A DNA stretch of 12,089 nt from Candidatus Bathyarchaeota archaeon (GTDB lineage Archaea; Thermoproteota; Bathyarchaeia; RBG-16-48-13; JAGMEO01), in assembly GCA_030602965.1 (NCBI GenBank), contig JAUVYS010000026.1, positions 1 through 12,089 of the forward strand, written 5' to 3'. A program made the translations under genes and the position numbers. Positions 1 through 6,822 of this stretch are shown here, in pieces; position 1 is the first letter of the stretch; every line of letters starts with the position of its first letter. A model generated the notes under the pieces. It was not told where the DNA came from and made no database searches. It saw only the letters and a program-made list of their open reading frames with translations.

Positions 1-124
1 CTTTATTTTGACCTCCAAGAAATGTACCAAAACCTTTCCCTATGTTTAAAGCTGTCTCACAAGTAAGATCTTTATTGAAGATTCCTCTAATATCGTACGC
101 TCTAAAGATGTGTGAAGAAACCAA
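1..124 (-). CDS. Phosphohexomutase (phosphomannomutase/phosphoglucosamine mutase family), N-terminal fragment
   Basis: A partial gene running off the left edge; about 41 codons are visible. The translated start contains FRAYDIRGIF, then TALNIGKGFGTFLGG, the hallmark N-terminus of the alpha-D-phosphohexomutase superfamily, which moves phosphate between C1 and C6 of hexose phosphates by way of a phosphoserine. The phosphoserine loop and the sugar-specificity loop lie outside the window, so mannose, glucose or glucosamine specificity cannot be decided. The start is taken as TTG at 124-122: an in-frame TGA at 130-128 excludes a longer protein, no ATG or GTG precedes the conserved FRAYDIRG, and GGTGA at 132-128 is placed as a ribosome-binding site. 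A TATA box lies about 45 bases upstream, so it may be transcribed separately from eS1. Family assignment is firm; the exact substrate is unknown. Confidence 0.85.
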   Translation of the reverse strand, partial: MVSSHIFRAYDIRGIFNKDLTCETALNIGKGFGTFLGGQNK

Positions 125-166
125 AATTCACCCTCAAAAAATAATAGTGAACGAAATCATTTAACC

Positions 167-172
167 TTTATA
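167..172 (-). promoter_or_regulatory. TATA box upstream of the phosphohexomutase gene
   Basis: On the minus strand this reads TATAAA, preceded by a purine-rich AAAGG that could be the TFB recognition element. Transcription would be expected to begin about 25 bases further, near position 145, leaving a leader of roughly 20 bases that contains the GAGGGTGA ribosome-binding region. Inferred from sequence and spacing only. Confidence 0.5.
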
Positions 173-181
173 CCTTTATCT

Positions 182-204
182 AAAAATGAAGCTTTAGAGA
201 AAAA
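182..204 (-). terminator. Possible U-tract terminator after eS1
   Basis: Two T5 runs on the minus strand (204-200 and 186-182) follow the eS1 stop within 40 bases and precede the phosphohexomutase TATA box. Archaeal termination commonly relies on such U-rich tracts without a stem. No convincing hairpin is seen, so this is suggestive only. Confidence 0.3.
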
Positions 205-219
205 CCACTACATTAAATG

Positions 220-846
220 TTACGTAGCCTTCGCCGGTGGGGTTTCAGTTTCATCAGCGCCTTCCATTGGAAAAGCAATCAACTTTGTTTTTCTGATACC
301 TACATGTCTTATAGGAGCAACTTTCTTGGCTTCATTGTAAATGTCTGAAGCAATCTTTCCCAGAACCGCTTCCTGGACAAATTGATCAAATGCAAGAGTT
401 TTAGCTTTCTGTTTAAGATGTTTTTGGACTATTTTTCTAAACTCACTAATTTGTGAAGCCTTTACCCTCACAACAGAGAAGATCACTACAGAAGTGCGAA
501 GGATGTAACTATCTTTAATCGATACGTTAAATATGCCATCGATCCTTGTACTTCCACGTCTTACGAGGCTTCTCAAATAGTCTCGAGAATATTCATGCCC
601 TTTAAAAATAGTCGATACTTTTGATCCTTCTATTGCGATCACTTGAAAGTAGAGTTTAAGATGTTGCTGCGAGGGGTCTCCTGTTATATCATAAAGAGTT
701 GTGCTAATTACTCGTCCCATCAAATTGGATGATTCAGCAGATGGGGTGGTACCGATCTCCATTCCGCCAAAGTATGGTGGAGTAGTAATAGTATACCAGT
801 TTTTTGTTCTCCATTTGTCTTGAATTTTTCTAGATCTTTTTGGCAA
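220..846 (-). CDS. rps3ae: 30S ribosomal protein eS1 (S3Ae)
   Basis: A 208-residue protein of the eS1/S3Ae family, a small-subunit platform protein near the mRNA exit region in archaea and eukaryotes; length is typical for archaea. Visible family features are the Lys/Arg-rich start with DKWRTKNWYTI, then GRVISTTLYDITGD around residues 44-57, the RRGSTRIDGI segment around 95-105, and a C-terminal basic stretch (VGIRKTKLIAFP) followed by an acidic/Ala-Pro tail. The start is TTG at 846-844, supported by a perfect GGTGA ribosome-binding site at 855-851 and by the match of MPKRSRKIQDKW to the family N-terminus. It lies 52 bases after pcc1 in the uS15-RecJ-pcc1-eS1 run. No ATG lies upstream near enough to compete. 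Identification is confident. Confidence 0.95.
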   Translation of the reverse strand: MPKRSRKIQDKWRTKNWYTITTPPYFGGMEIGTTPSAESSNLMGRVISTTLYDITGDPSQQHLKLYFQVIAIEGSKVSTIFKGHEYSRDYLRSLVRRGSTRIDGIFNVSIKDSYILRTSVVIFSVVRVKASQISEFRKIVQKHLKQKAKTLAFDQFVQEAVLGKIASDIYNEAKKVAPIRHVGIRKTKLIAFPMEGADETETPPAKAT

Positions 847-850
847 AAAA

Positions 851-855
851 TCACC
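851..855 (-). promoter_or_regulatory. GGTGA ribosome-binding site deciding the TTG start of eS1
   Basis: GGTGA on the minus strand, complementary to the archaeal 16S rRNA 3' end, sits four bases before the TTG at 846-844. It supports a non-ATG start for a core ribosomal gene. Confidence 0.65.
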
Positions 856-898
856 AGATGCGAAGTTTGAAAAACAATCATTTTCAGATTTAAAAGTT

Positions 899-1150
899 TT
901 ATCTTTTCAACCTCATTGCTTGGTTAATAGATTTTTCAGCGACTTGCACGCATGCAAGGAGATCGTCGATCGTAGAAAGAAACGTTTCAAGTCTTCCTTC
1001 TAAATCTATAGATGTAACGACAACGTTTTTATCAGTTATAGTATCAACATTCAATCCTTTTGGTGCAGAAACGTTGTCTGGTGCTACAGCCTTAGAAACA
1101 ACTTCTGCATATTTTTTATTTTTATAATTCAAAACTATTTTCGCAATCAT
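899..1150 (-). CDS. pcc1: KEOPS complex subunit Pcc1
   Basis: An 83-residue protein matching the small Pcc1 family: alternating strand/helix pattern, an internal NVDTITDKNVVVTSIDLEG segment (second strand and turn), and a C-terminal helix with the typical Asp-Asp-Leu-Leu plus alanine pattern around residues 62-77. Pcc1 dimerises and binds Kae1 and tRNA in KEOPS, the complex that completes N6-threonylcarbamoyladenosine at tRNA position 37. The start is ATG at 1150-1148, just two bases beyond the stop of the RecJ-like gene, which implies translational coupling; AAAGGT a few bases upstream is a weak ribosome-binding site. Kae1 and Bud32 lie in the same leftward run, which strengthens the call. 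The fourth common subunit, Cgi121, is not in the window. Confidence 0.88.
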   Translation of the reverse strand: MIAKIVLNYKNKKYAEVVSKAVAPDNVSAPKGLNVDTITDKNVVVTSIDLEGRLETFLSTIDDLLACVQVAEKSINQAMRLKR

Positions 1151-1152
1151 TA

Positions 1153-2601
1153 TTAATTAACCTTTAATTCCAATTTGTCTCCAACAATCTTATCCACGAC
1201 TTTTATAAAATCATCTTTATGTACATATGGAAGCTTGGCGCCAGCTGCAACGTTGTGACCGCCTCCTCGACCTGCATATTTTTCTGAAACTTTTTGCATT
1301 ATGGATCCCAAGTCTAATCCCTTGTTTACTAATCTCTCAGACATTCTTGCTGAAACTTTAATTTCATCATCAGATGCCAACGTCATAGCTATTACTGGTT
1401 TTTCTTGTTTGAAGAGATGAGAAAACACTAATATAGACGAAATTGTGCTAAGCATCTTCTCATCTATAACATCATGTCCATCTACAATGTAAACGTTCTT
1501 CATCTCAGATATAGCGCCTGGTGTATCAGTCAACCATTCCATGTATCTTGCTATCGTCTTTCTATAATTTTCCAATATTGACGCGACTTCTTTCAGTGCA
1601 ACGTCTCGATCCCCTACACATATGGCTACACCAAGACCAGCTTTATCTAATCTTCCACACGCATTTAGTAATGAAGCATACTCTCGGGCGTCTCTCAAAG
1701 ACGTCGATCGGGCTTCTTGGGTCAAGGTGTATATTGTGCCAATTAAACTCATAGGTGTGGTATATGGCGAGCCTTTACTTGAAAGAAATTTCGCAAGCTC
1801 GGAGAAGATTTTCTGTTTTTCTTCTGAAGTTAGATCAGAGAAGGTCACCCATTTTTCATCTTTTTTTAGTTTTATACCAAGATTTATTAGAAAACCAAGG
1901 CACTTGTCTTCCTCTCCGCTTAAACCAGATATATAAGGCGTTCTTATAAGAGCAAGAGCTTTGTGTGCTGGGCGGGTTTCTCTTCCATGTACCATAATAT
2001 CAACTGTTGTTTCTAGGCAGCCAACGTTGATCGCGTCTTTCACAATCTCCCCGTTCAGATCAAGCAACTTTCTTTCCGGATTCTTATCTTGTAAATCTCC
2101 TAAAGCTCCAATTACAGCAAGAGACGATAGACCAATGTTAGCTTTGTTAATCATTTTTGCCACTAGGTACGCTACACCTGCCCCACTGATGTCTTTCGAT
2201 CCTTTAAATCCATGAAGGTGGGGGTTTACTTGGGTGAGATTGGAAAACGTTTTTCCAAAAGGTGGATGATGGTCAAGAACAATAGTTTCATTTTTTGATA
2301 ATTCATTCTTCAAAAGGTCAAGATATCCACTACCTAAATCAGTAAATATAATTGGTGAAATACCTTCAGAAGCTAATTCTTGAATCAGCTTCTCATCTAT
2401 TTGTTTTGTTATTCTTATTCGGAAATAAGCATCTAACCTTATTAACGTATTAGCCACAATTCCAGCCGCAGCTAACCCATCGGCATCGTGGTGTGATATG
2501 ACTCTGATATATTCCCCTTGTTCAACTAAGGAACAAAGTTTTTTTCCAGCTTCCTTTGCACTTTGTAAGAAGGTTGTATAATTCTTGGAGTTCTCAACCA
2601 T
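1153..2601 (-). CDS. Archaeal RecJ-like DHH/DHHA1 phosphoesterase
   Basis: A 482-residue DHH-superfamily protein related to archaeal RecJ-like nucleases, including the GINS-associated nuclease GAN. Visible motifs are HHDADG at residues 37-42 (motif I), an Asp in TDLGSG near 88 (motif II), DHHPP at 110-114 (motif III, giving the family its name), GALGDLQD (motif IV), and the glycine-rich GRGGGHNVAAGA near the C-terminus, the DHHA1 substrate-binding signature. All catalytic metal ligands look intact, so an active nuclease or phosphodiesterase is likely; single-strand DNA, RNA or nanoRNA specificity cannot be read from sequence. The chosen start is ATG at 2601-2599; a TTG two codons upstream (2607) is the alternative, and neither has a strong ribosome-binding site. 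It sits 17 bases after uS15 and two bases before pcc1, probably one transcript. Confidence 0.88.
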   Translation of the reverse strand: MVENSKNYTTFLQSAKEAGKKLCSLVEQGEYIRVISHHDADGLAAAGIVANTLIRLDAYFRIRITKQIDEKLIQELASEGISPIIFTDLGSGYLDLLKNELSKNETIVLDHHPPFGKTFSNLTQVNPHLHGFKGSKDISGAGVAYLVAKMINKANIGLSSLAVIGALGDLQDKNPERKLLDLNGEIVKDAINVGCLETTVDIMVHGRETRPAHKALALIRTPYISGLSGEEDKCLGFLINLGIKLKKDEKWVTFSDLTSEEKQKIFSELAKFLSSKGSPYTTPMSLIGTIYTLTQEARSTSLRDAREYASLLNACGRLDKAGLGVAICVGDRDVALKEVASILENYRKTIARYMEWLTDTPGAISEMKNVYIVDGHDVIDEKMLSTISSILVFSHLFKQEKPVIAMTLASDDEIKVSARMSERLVNKGLDLGSIMQKVSEKYAGRGGGHNVAAGAKLPYVHKDDFIKVVDKIVGDKLELKVN

Positions 2602-2618
2602 TTCCAAAACCAGAACGG

Positions 2619-3050
2619 TTAAGAAATTACAATTTCAGGTTTATATTTCCAGTCTCTTGGTAAAATACACTTTTTAACATAATACTTTGCCAAGCGTCTC
2701 ACTTTTGACTCTGCCAACGCTAAAGATCTCTTATTTGCAAGGTCACCTTTATTTCTGCCTAGATGACTTCGAAGACGAGTTGCTTTTTTAATCAAGTTAT
2801 CAAGGTCCTCTGGAAAAGGTTGAGATAATCCAGCTTCACTGAGAATTTTACTAACTGTCTTCCCTGTTATTGATTTCACTAATGGAATTCCATATTGATC
2901 GCGAAGGATAATTCCGATCTTACTTGGAGGATTCTCTTCTTTTGCCAATTTTACAACAAGAGCCTCAACTTCCTCAGGCGCATATTTACACCATATTGGT
3001 GGCCTTTTGCTAATAGGCCGTGTTGAATGAGACTTTCCAGTTCGTGTCAA
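2619..3050 (-). CDS. rps15: 30S ribosomal protein uS15
   Basis: A 143-residue protein of the archaeal/eukaryotic uS15 type, which has an N-terminal extension absent from bacterial S15. Family landmarks are GKSHSTRPISKRPP near the start, YAPEEVEALVVKLAKE at about residues 23-38, the strongly conserved GIILRDQYGIPLVKSITGK around 46-64, and the h20/h22-binding helix with LRSHLGRNKGDL. It binds 16S rRNA at the central-domain junction early in 30S assembly. The start is TTG at 3050-3048, with AGGAG at 3061-3057 six bases upstream. The N-terminus is a few residues shorter than the usual MARMHxRRxGKSGS form. A clean TATA box about 50 bases upstream suggests this gene heads a unit with RecJ-like, pcc1 and eS1. 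Confidence 0.95.
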   Translation of the reverse strand: MTRTGKSHSTRPISKRPPIWCKYAPEEVEALVVKLAKEENPPSKIGIILRDQYGIPLVKSITGKTVSKILSEAGLSQPFPEDLDNLIKKATRLRSHLGRNKGDLANKRSLALAESKVRRLAKYYVKKCILPRDWKYKPEIVIS

Positions 3051-3056
3051 ATCTTT

Positions 3057-3061
3057 CTCCT
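3057..3061 (-). promoter_or_regulatory. AGGAG ribosome-binding site for the TTG start of uS15
   Basis: AGGAG on the minus strand six bases before TTG at 3050-3048. No in-frame ATG is available before the conserved GKSHSTRP segment, so this site decides the start. Confidence 0.65.
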
Positions 3062-3096
3062 ATTGAAATTATTCTCTGAAAGGGTTCGCCCAGCCA

Positions 3097-3103
3097 TATA
3101 TAA
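3097..3103 (-). promoter_or_regulatory. TATA box for the uS15 - RecJ-like - pcc1 - eS1 unit
   Basis: The minus strand reads CCTTATATATGG, a near-ideal archaeal TATA element, lying just past the stop of the XTP pyrophosphatase gene. Expected transcription start is near 3073, giving a leader of about 23 bases that includes the AGGAG site. This divides the leftward genes into two transcription units. Confidence 0.65.
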
Positions 3104-3109
3104 GGCTTA

Positions 3110-3694
3110 TTAGCTTTTACATTCATAATTTTGACAGTACCACTTGGCGAATTTCTTCAAAGCCTTTGATCGATGAGAATATTGATTTTTATCTTCAATA
3201 GTCATCTCAGCGAATGTTTTATCTCCTCCTCTGAAAGGCTTAAAGATGGGATCGTAGCCGAAGCCATGGGACCCTCGTTCTTCATGAAATATTTTACCAA
3301 GAGCAACACCAGAAAAACATCTTGCTGAAAAGTTTGGCTTGCTATACGACACTGCTGAACGAAAGACCGCTTTTCTATTGGAAATTCCTTTCAAGAGCTT
3401 TAAGATGCCTTTGTTACCTATCGTCTTATAAGCGTAAGAGGAATAAGGGCCAGGAAAACCATTTAATGCTTCGATAAAAATACCTGTATCCTCAACAATA
3501 ACTTGAGTTTGAAGTTGTTGTGCAACTTGTACAGCACTAACCTTGGCAACTTCTTCAACTGTTTCAGCTTGAATCTCTGATCCTTTTAGATCAACTCTAG
3601 CAACCTTGAGTCCATACTCTTGAAGTACTAATGTTGCTTCTTTGAATTTATGCAAGTTGCCAGTAGCAAAAAGAATAGTTCTTTTGTTACTCAT
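3110..3694 (-). CDS. rdgB: XTP/dITP pyrophosphatase (RdgB/HAM1 family)
   Basis: A 194-residue protein with every signature of the ITPase/HAM1 family: FATGNLHKFKEA at residues 9-20 (triphosphate and metal contacts), VEDTGIFIEALNGFPGPYSS around 67-86 (catalytic Glu-Asp pair), GFGYDPIF near 145, and FAEM followed by SHRSKAL near the C-terminus (base recognition). The enzyme hydrolyses non-canonical purine triphosphates (XTP, ITP, dITP) to monophosphate and pyrophosphate, keeping deaminated bases out of nucleic acids. The start is ATG at 3694-3692, with AGGAAG six bases upstream overlapping the bud32 stop codon (TAG within TAGGAAG), so translation is probably coupled to bud32. Length is standard. 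Pairing with kae1 and bud32 is frequent enough in archaea not to be surprising. Confidence 0.93.
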   Translation of the reverse strand: MSNKRTILFATGNLHKFKEATLVLQEYGLKVARVDLKGSEIQAETVEEVAKVSAVQVAQQLQTQVIVEDTGIFIEALNGFPGPYSSYAYKTIGNKGILKLLKGISNRKAVFRSAVSYSKPNFSARCFSGVALGKIFHEERGSHGFGYDPIFKPFRGGDKTFAEMTIEDKNQYSHRSKALKKFAKWYCQNYECKS

Positions 3695-3706
3695 AACTTA
3701 CACTTC

Positions 3707-4369
3707 CTAACCTTCATGCAACTCGCCCCGTGATGTATATCTACCTCTTCGTTCTATGTCTCGAAGCCTTTTCATGACTTCTTTTGACATCTCTTCACCG
3801 ACCTCTTGTTTGTATCCTTTGATCAGACCATCGAAGCATTGTTTAAAATATTGGTAATGTGCACTTTGAAAAGCTCTCTTTATTAGGAGAAGATCCACAC
3901 CACGTTCTTCAAGATCTATGGAATGATCTCCTAGCCCAAAATCTAACAGGTAAATTCTATTCTTAGAGACAATCATGTTTGAGGTTGTCAAATCACCATG
4001 AATTATGCCTGCATTATGTAGTTGGCCTATTAATTGACCTATTTGATAGCAGAGTTCTTGTTTTTTCTCAAAGGTTGGTGTATTTAATACCTCTTTGACT
4101 CGTGTTCCTTCAATATGCTTCATTATTATTGTAGTCTTTTCAAGATCAATCGCGTATATAATGGGTGACGGAATTCCAACAGTTTTGGCGTTACGGATTA
4201 GCTGTGCTTCACGAACCGTTCTTGTCTGTCTAATTTTTGTGTCCAGTTCATATATCCTGTACTTTTTTGGCATCCGCTTCTTTATTATGGCTTTTATTCC
4301 ATGCCATTCCTCTAGATATAAATTGGCTTCAGCCCCTTTTTTTATAAGCAATTTTGTACATCTCTCCAC
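3707..4369 (-). CDS. bud32: KEOPS kinase/ATPase subunit Bud32
   Basis: A small RIO-like atypical kinase of up to 220 residues. It shows the Bud32 opening KKGAEANLYLEEW, the ATP-binding Lys in AIIKKR (about 30), the catalytic loop HGDLTTSN (124-131), the metal-binding DFGLG (143-147), and the C-terminal RRGRYTSRGE tail known to be needed for function in the family. Bud32 binds Kae1 and acts as an ATPase in tRNA t6A synthesis. The longest frame begins at GTG 4369; TTG at 4351 gives MLIKKGAEAN, closer to the usual N-terminus, with a GAGATG-like site seven bases before it. With GTG it overlaps kae1 by 28 bases, with TTG by 10. Kae1 and Bud32 are therefore separate chains here, whereas some archaea fuse them. 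Confidence 0.92.
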   Translation of the reverse strand: MERCTKLLIKKGAEANLYLEEWHGIKAIIKKRMPKKYRIYELDTKIRQTRTVREAQLIRNAKTVGIPSPIIYAIDLEKTTIIMKHIEGTRVKEVLNTPTFEKKQELCYQIGQLIGQLHNAGIIHGDLTTSNMIVSKNRIYLLDFGLGDHSIDLEERGVDLLLIKRAFQSAHYQYFKQCFDGLIKGYKQEVGEEMSKEVMKRLRDIERRGRYTSRGELHEG

Positions 4370-5358
4370 GGAATTGTCACTTGATCAAGGCGCCATTTTG
4401 GTTTGACATAACTCTTTTCAACCTTGACCTCTATGCCTGATCGATGGACTAGGAGGGCAGTCCAAGCAATTTGTGCTCCGCAGTCACCACTGTATCTTTT
4501 TGGAACTACATAGAAATTTGCGTTATGTTCGCATGCAATTTCACTTATCATTTGTTGTAATCTCTCATTTGCAGCTACTCCGCCAACCAATAGAACCTCT
4601 TTCTTCTCAGTGAAAGCGAGAGCTCGCTCCGAGGTTTCTGCTACCATTGAAAAAGCAACTTCTTGCAAAGAGTGACATAGATCTTTTAAATCATAATTCA
4701 TTTGCAACTTTTTCTTAGCTGCTGTAAGAAGCCCTGAGAACGACACATCATTGCCTTTGACAACATATGGTAAATCAATGAATTTTTCCCCCTTTTTTGC
4801 TAATGACTCAACCGCGGGGCCACCTGGTGAGAGGAGAGATGCTTCTCTTGCAAAAACATCTAGAAGATTTCCCAGCGTGATGTCCTCTGTCTCTCCAAAT
4901 ACTCGCCATCTTCTACCTGCATAGGCAGTTATTGTCGTATGGCCGCCTGATACCAAAATGACTAAAGGATCTTTAGCTCCAGTTAGAAGACTAGCTAATT
5001 CTATGTGGGCAATTGCATGATGAACCGGCACTAAGGGTTTATTTAGCCAAGTAGCCAACGCTCGAGCTACAGTTGCGCCAGTACGAAGTGCTGGTCCCAA
5101 ACCAGGACCCATGGAAAAAGCGACTGTGTCAATACTATCTATTTTTCTGCCAAATTCCTTCAGAGCCTGATTGATAACACTTGGTGCTTCTTCACAATGA
5201 TGCTGTGCTGCCTCTCTAGGATGTATCCCTGCACCAATTGGAGGTTTATAAACTGATTTAACGTCAACAAGAACTCCGTTCTCTGAAGACGCGATTCCTA
5301 TTCCAAAAGTGTGTGCTGTAGACTCGATCCCCAAACAGATGAACTCTGAAGCCATCAT
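4342..5358 (-). CDS. kae1: tRNA N6-threonylcarbamoyladenosine transferase, KEOPS subunit Kae1
   Basis: A 338-residue ASKHA-fold protein of the Kae1/TsaD family. Visible are LGIESTAHTFGIGI (phosphate 1, residues 9-22), GIHPREAAQHH (44-54), GPGLGPALRTGA (84-95), the metal-binding HAIAH with H114 and H118, SGGHTT (137-142), LGNLLDVFAREA, VSFSGLLTAAKK, VGGVAANERL and a metal-binding Asp in GDCGAQIAW (D292). It transfers the threonylcarbamoyl group from its adenylate to A37 of ANN-decoding tRNAs. The start is ATG at 5358, with a second ATG directly after; AAGGA lies five bases before the first. Many archaea have SGGNTQ where this has SGGHTT, the His being commoner in bacterial TsaD. It overlaps bud32 and is the first leftward gene, divergent from aIF2 gamma. 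Confidence 0.95.
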   Translation of the reverse strand: MMASEFICLGIESTAHTFGIGIASSENGVLVDVKSVYKPPIGAGIHPREAAQHHCEEAPSVINQALKEFGRKIDSIDTVAFSMGPGLGPALRTGATVARALATWLNKPLVPVHHAIAHIELASLLTGAKDPLVILVSGGHTTITAYAGRRWRVFGETEDITLGNLLDVFAREASLLSPGGPAVESLAKKGEKFIDLPYVVKGNDVSFSGLLTAAKKKLQMNYDLKDLCHSLQEVAFSMVAETSERALAFTEKKEVLLVGGVAANERLQQMISEIACEHNANFYVVPKRYSGDCGAQIAWTALLVHRSGIEVKVEKSYVKPKWRLDQVTIPWRDVQNCL

Positions 5359-5473
5359 TAAATTCCTTCTAGATCTTGATTCTTTTTATGCAAATTTGGT
5401 GTAGGAAGTCCGAACACTAATATTTCTTTATGAAAGAAGTAAAATCTGATGTTTGAAACACTGTTACTCTATC

Positions 5474-5481
5474 TTTAAATA
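5474..5481 (+). promoter_or_regulatory. TATA box for aIF2 gamma
   Basis: TTTAAATA within the divergent region, about 27 bases before a probable start near 5505 and about 55 before the TTG codon. The leader would be roughly 30 bases and contain the GAGGAG site. The opposite-strand promoter for kae1 is less clear: CATAAAAA at 5390-5383 would give an almost leaderless mRNA lacking the AAGGA site, while AAATATTA around 5420-5427 would keep it. Confidence 0.5.
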
Positions 5482-5519
5482 AAAAGTTAAAGTACATGTA
5501 CGGTGCTTACCCAAAAAAT

Positions 5520-5525
5520 GAGGAG
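5520..5525 (+). promoter_or_regulatory. GAGGAG ribosome-binding site deciding the TTG start of aIF2 gamma
   Basis: GAGGAG ends eight bases before TTG at 5534. An in-frame TGA at 5519-5521 excludes any longer product, and the nearby ATGs at 5518 and 5527 are out of frame, so TTG is the only reasonable start before the conserved P-loop. Confidence 0.75.
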
Positions 5526-5533
5526 AATGCATT

Positions 5534-6766
5534 TTGGACCCAGCACCATTGCCAAAGCAGCCAGAACTCAATCTAGGAACATTAGGTCATGTAGACAACG
5601 GAAAATCAACACTTGTACAAGCACTTTCAGGTGTTTGGACAGCAAAACACAGCGAGGAACTACGTAGAGGAATCACGATAAGAGTTGGTTATGCGGATGT
5701 TGGGATCTATAAATGCACAGAACATAAAGGTTATTGCACAAGTAAGAATTGCCCTACTTGTAATTCTCAAACTAAATTCGTAAGGGGCATTAGCTTTGTC
5801 GACTGCCCTGGACACCATAGTCTAATGGTTACTATGCTCTCAGGAGCAGCGCTTATGGATGGTGCTCTACTTGTTCTTTCTGCTAACAAAAAATGCCCAC
5901 AACCTCAAGATCGTGAACATTTAGCTGCGGCGGAGATTGCGGACATAAATAAAATGGTAATCGTTCAAAATAAGATAGACCTTATCGATCAGGAACAGGC
6001 TTTAAAGAATTACGAGGAAATCAAAGCTTTAATAAAAGGCACAATCGCCGAGAAAGCACCAATTATCCCCATTAGCGCTCAACACTCCATCAATCTTGAC
6101 TTATTAATTGAAACTATTGAGAAACAAATTCCTACCCCTAAACGAGACCTATCTAGACCGCCAAAGATGTTTATCGTAAGATCATTTGATGTAAATAAGC
6201 CTGGAACTAGGGCTGAAAAAATTGTTGGCGGGATAATTGGCGGTTCCATAATAGAGGGCGTATTCAAAGCTGGAGATGAGATAGAAATCTCGCCGGGAAT
6301 TCGTATTGAGAATAAAGGAAAAACCCATTATGAACCATTATTTACTAAAATCGATAGTTTAAGTGCTGGTGGAACAATCGTCAAAGAAGCTAAGAGCGGG
6401 GGGCTTATAGGGGTTGGAACCCATCTTGATCCTTCATTAACGAGAGCCGATGGATTAGTTGGGAACATTGTTGGAAAACCAGGTCTTCTTCCACAAGTAA
6501 TTCACAATCTGTCCTTTGAACCTCATTTATTCAAGAAAGTTGTTGGAACTGAAACCTTGGCGAAAGTAGAGAAGATCAAGACCAATGAAAACTTGGTAGT
6601 AAACATAGGGACGTCTGTATCTTCAGGTGTGGTTACCTCTGCAAGAAGGGATGTAGTGGAAATAACTCTCACAAGACAGGTCTCGACAGAAGCAAAAGCT
6701 AGGATTGCAATTAGTCGTAGAATTGGAGATAGTTGGAGACTAATCGGTTATGGAATAGTTAAGTAA
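5534..6766 (+). CDS. eif2g: Translation initiation factor aIF2 subunit gamma
   Basis: A 410-residue GTPase that carries initiator Met-tRNA to the 30S subunit as the core of the aIF2 alpha-beta-gamma trimer. The G domain shows GHVDNGKST (18-26), the switch 1 segment HSEELRRGITI (39-49), DCPGH (90-94), NKID (146-149) and SAQ (181-183), followed by two beta-barrel domains ending in WRLIGYGIVK. Length matches the family. The start is TTG (see the GAGGAG site). Points that differ from the common pattern: the P-loop has DN where most have DH, the residue after PGH is His instead of the usual Glu, and the zinc knuckle is spaced C61-x6-C68-x4-C73-x2-C76 rather than two C-x2-C pairs. It begins the classic archaeal aIF2 gamma - PIN - rpo7 neighbourhood. 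Identification is certain; the functional weight of the substitutions is not. Confidence 0.96.
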   Translation: MDPAPLPKQPELNLGTLGHVDNGKSTLVQALSGVWTAKHSEELRRGITIRVGYADVGIYKCTEHKGYCTSKNCPTCNSQTKFVRGISFVDCPGHHSLMVTMLSGAALMDGALLVLSANKKCPQPQDREHLAAAEIADINKMVIVQNKIDLIDQEQALKNYEEIKALIKGTIAEKAPIIPISAQHSINLDLLIETIEKQIPTPKRDLSRPPKMFIVRSFDVNKPGTRAEKIVGGIIGGSIIEGVFKAGDEIEISPGIRIENKGKTHYEPLFTKIDSLSAGGTIVKEAKSGGLIGVGTHLDPSLTRADGLVGNIVGKPGLLPQVIHNLSFEPHLFKKVVGTETLAKVEKIKTNENLVVNIGTSVSSGVVTSARRDVVEITLTRQVSTEAKARIAISRRIGDSWRLIGYGIVK

Positions 6767-6810
6767 AAAAGATAACCGTTAATTCGATTCAACGCTGATT
6801 GTTATTCAAA

Positions 6811-6816
6811 AGGGGA
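6811..6816 (+). promoter_or_regulatory. Ribosome-binding site fixing the ATG start of the PIN gene
   Basis: AGGGGA ends six bases before ATG at 6823. An in-frame TTG at 6799 exists upstream, but the site lies after it and the PIN fold begins at MVICVILDSN, so ATG 6823 is the better start. Confidence 0.6.
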
Positions 6817-6822
6817 AATAAC

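Noticed and set aside
1521..2215. Several plus-strand open frames of 64-104 codons opposite the RecJ-like gene
   Set aside because: They are antisense to a protein with intact DHH motifs, match no family I recognise, and lack ribosome-binding sites; they are shadows of the real gene.
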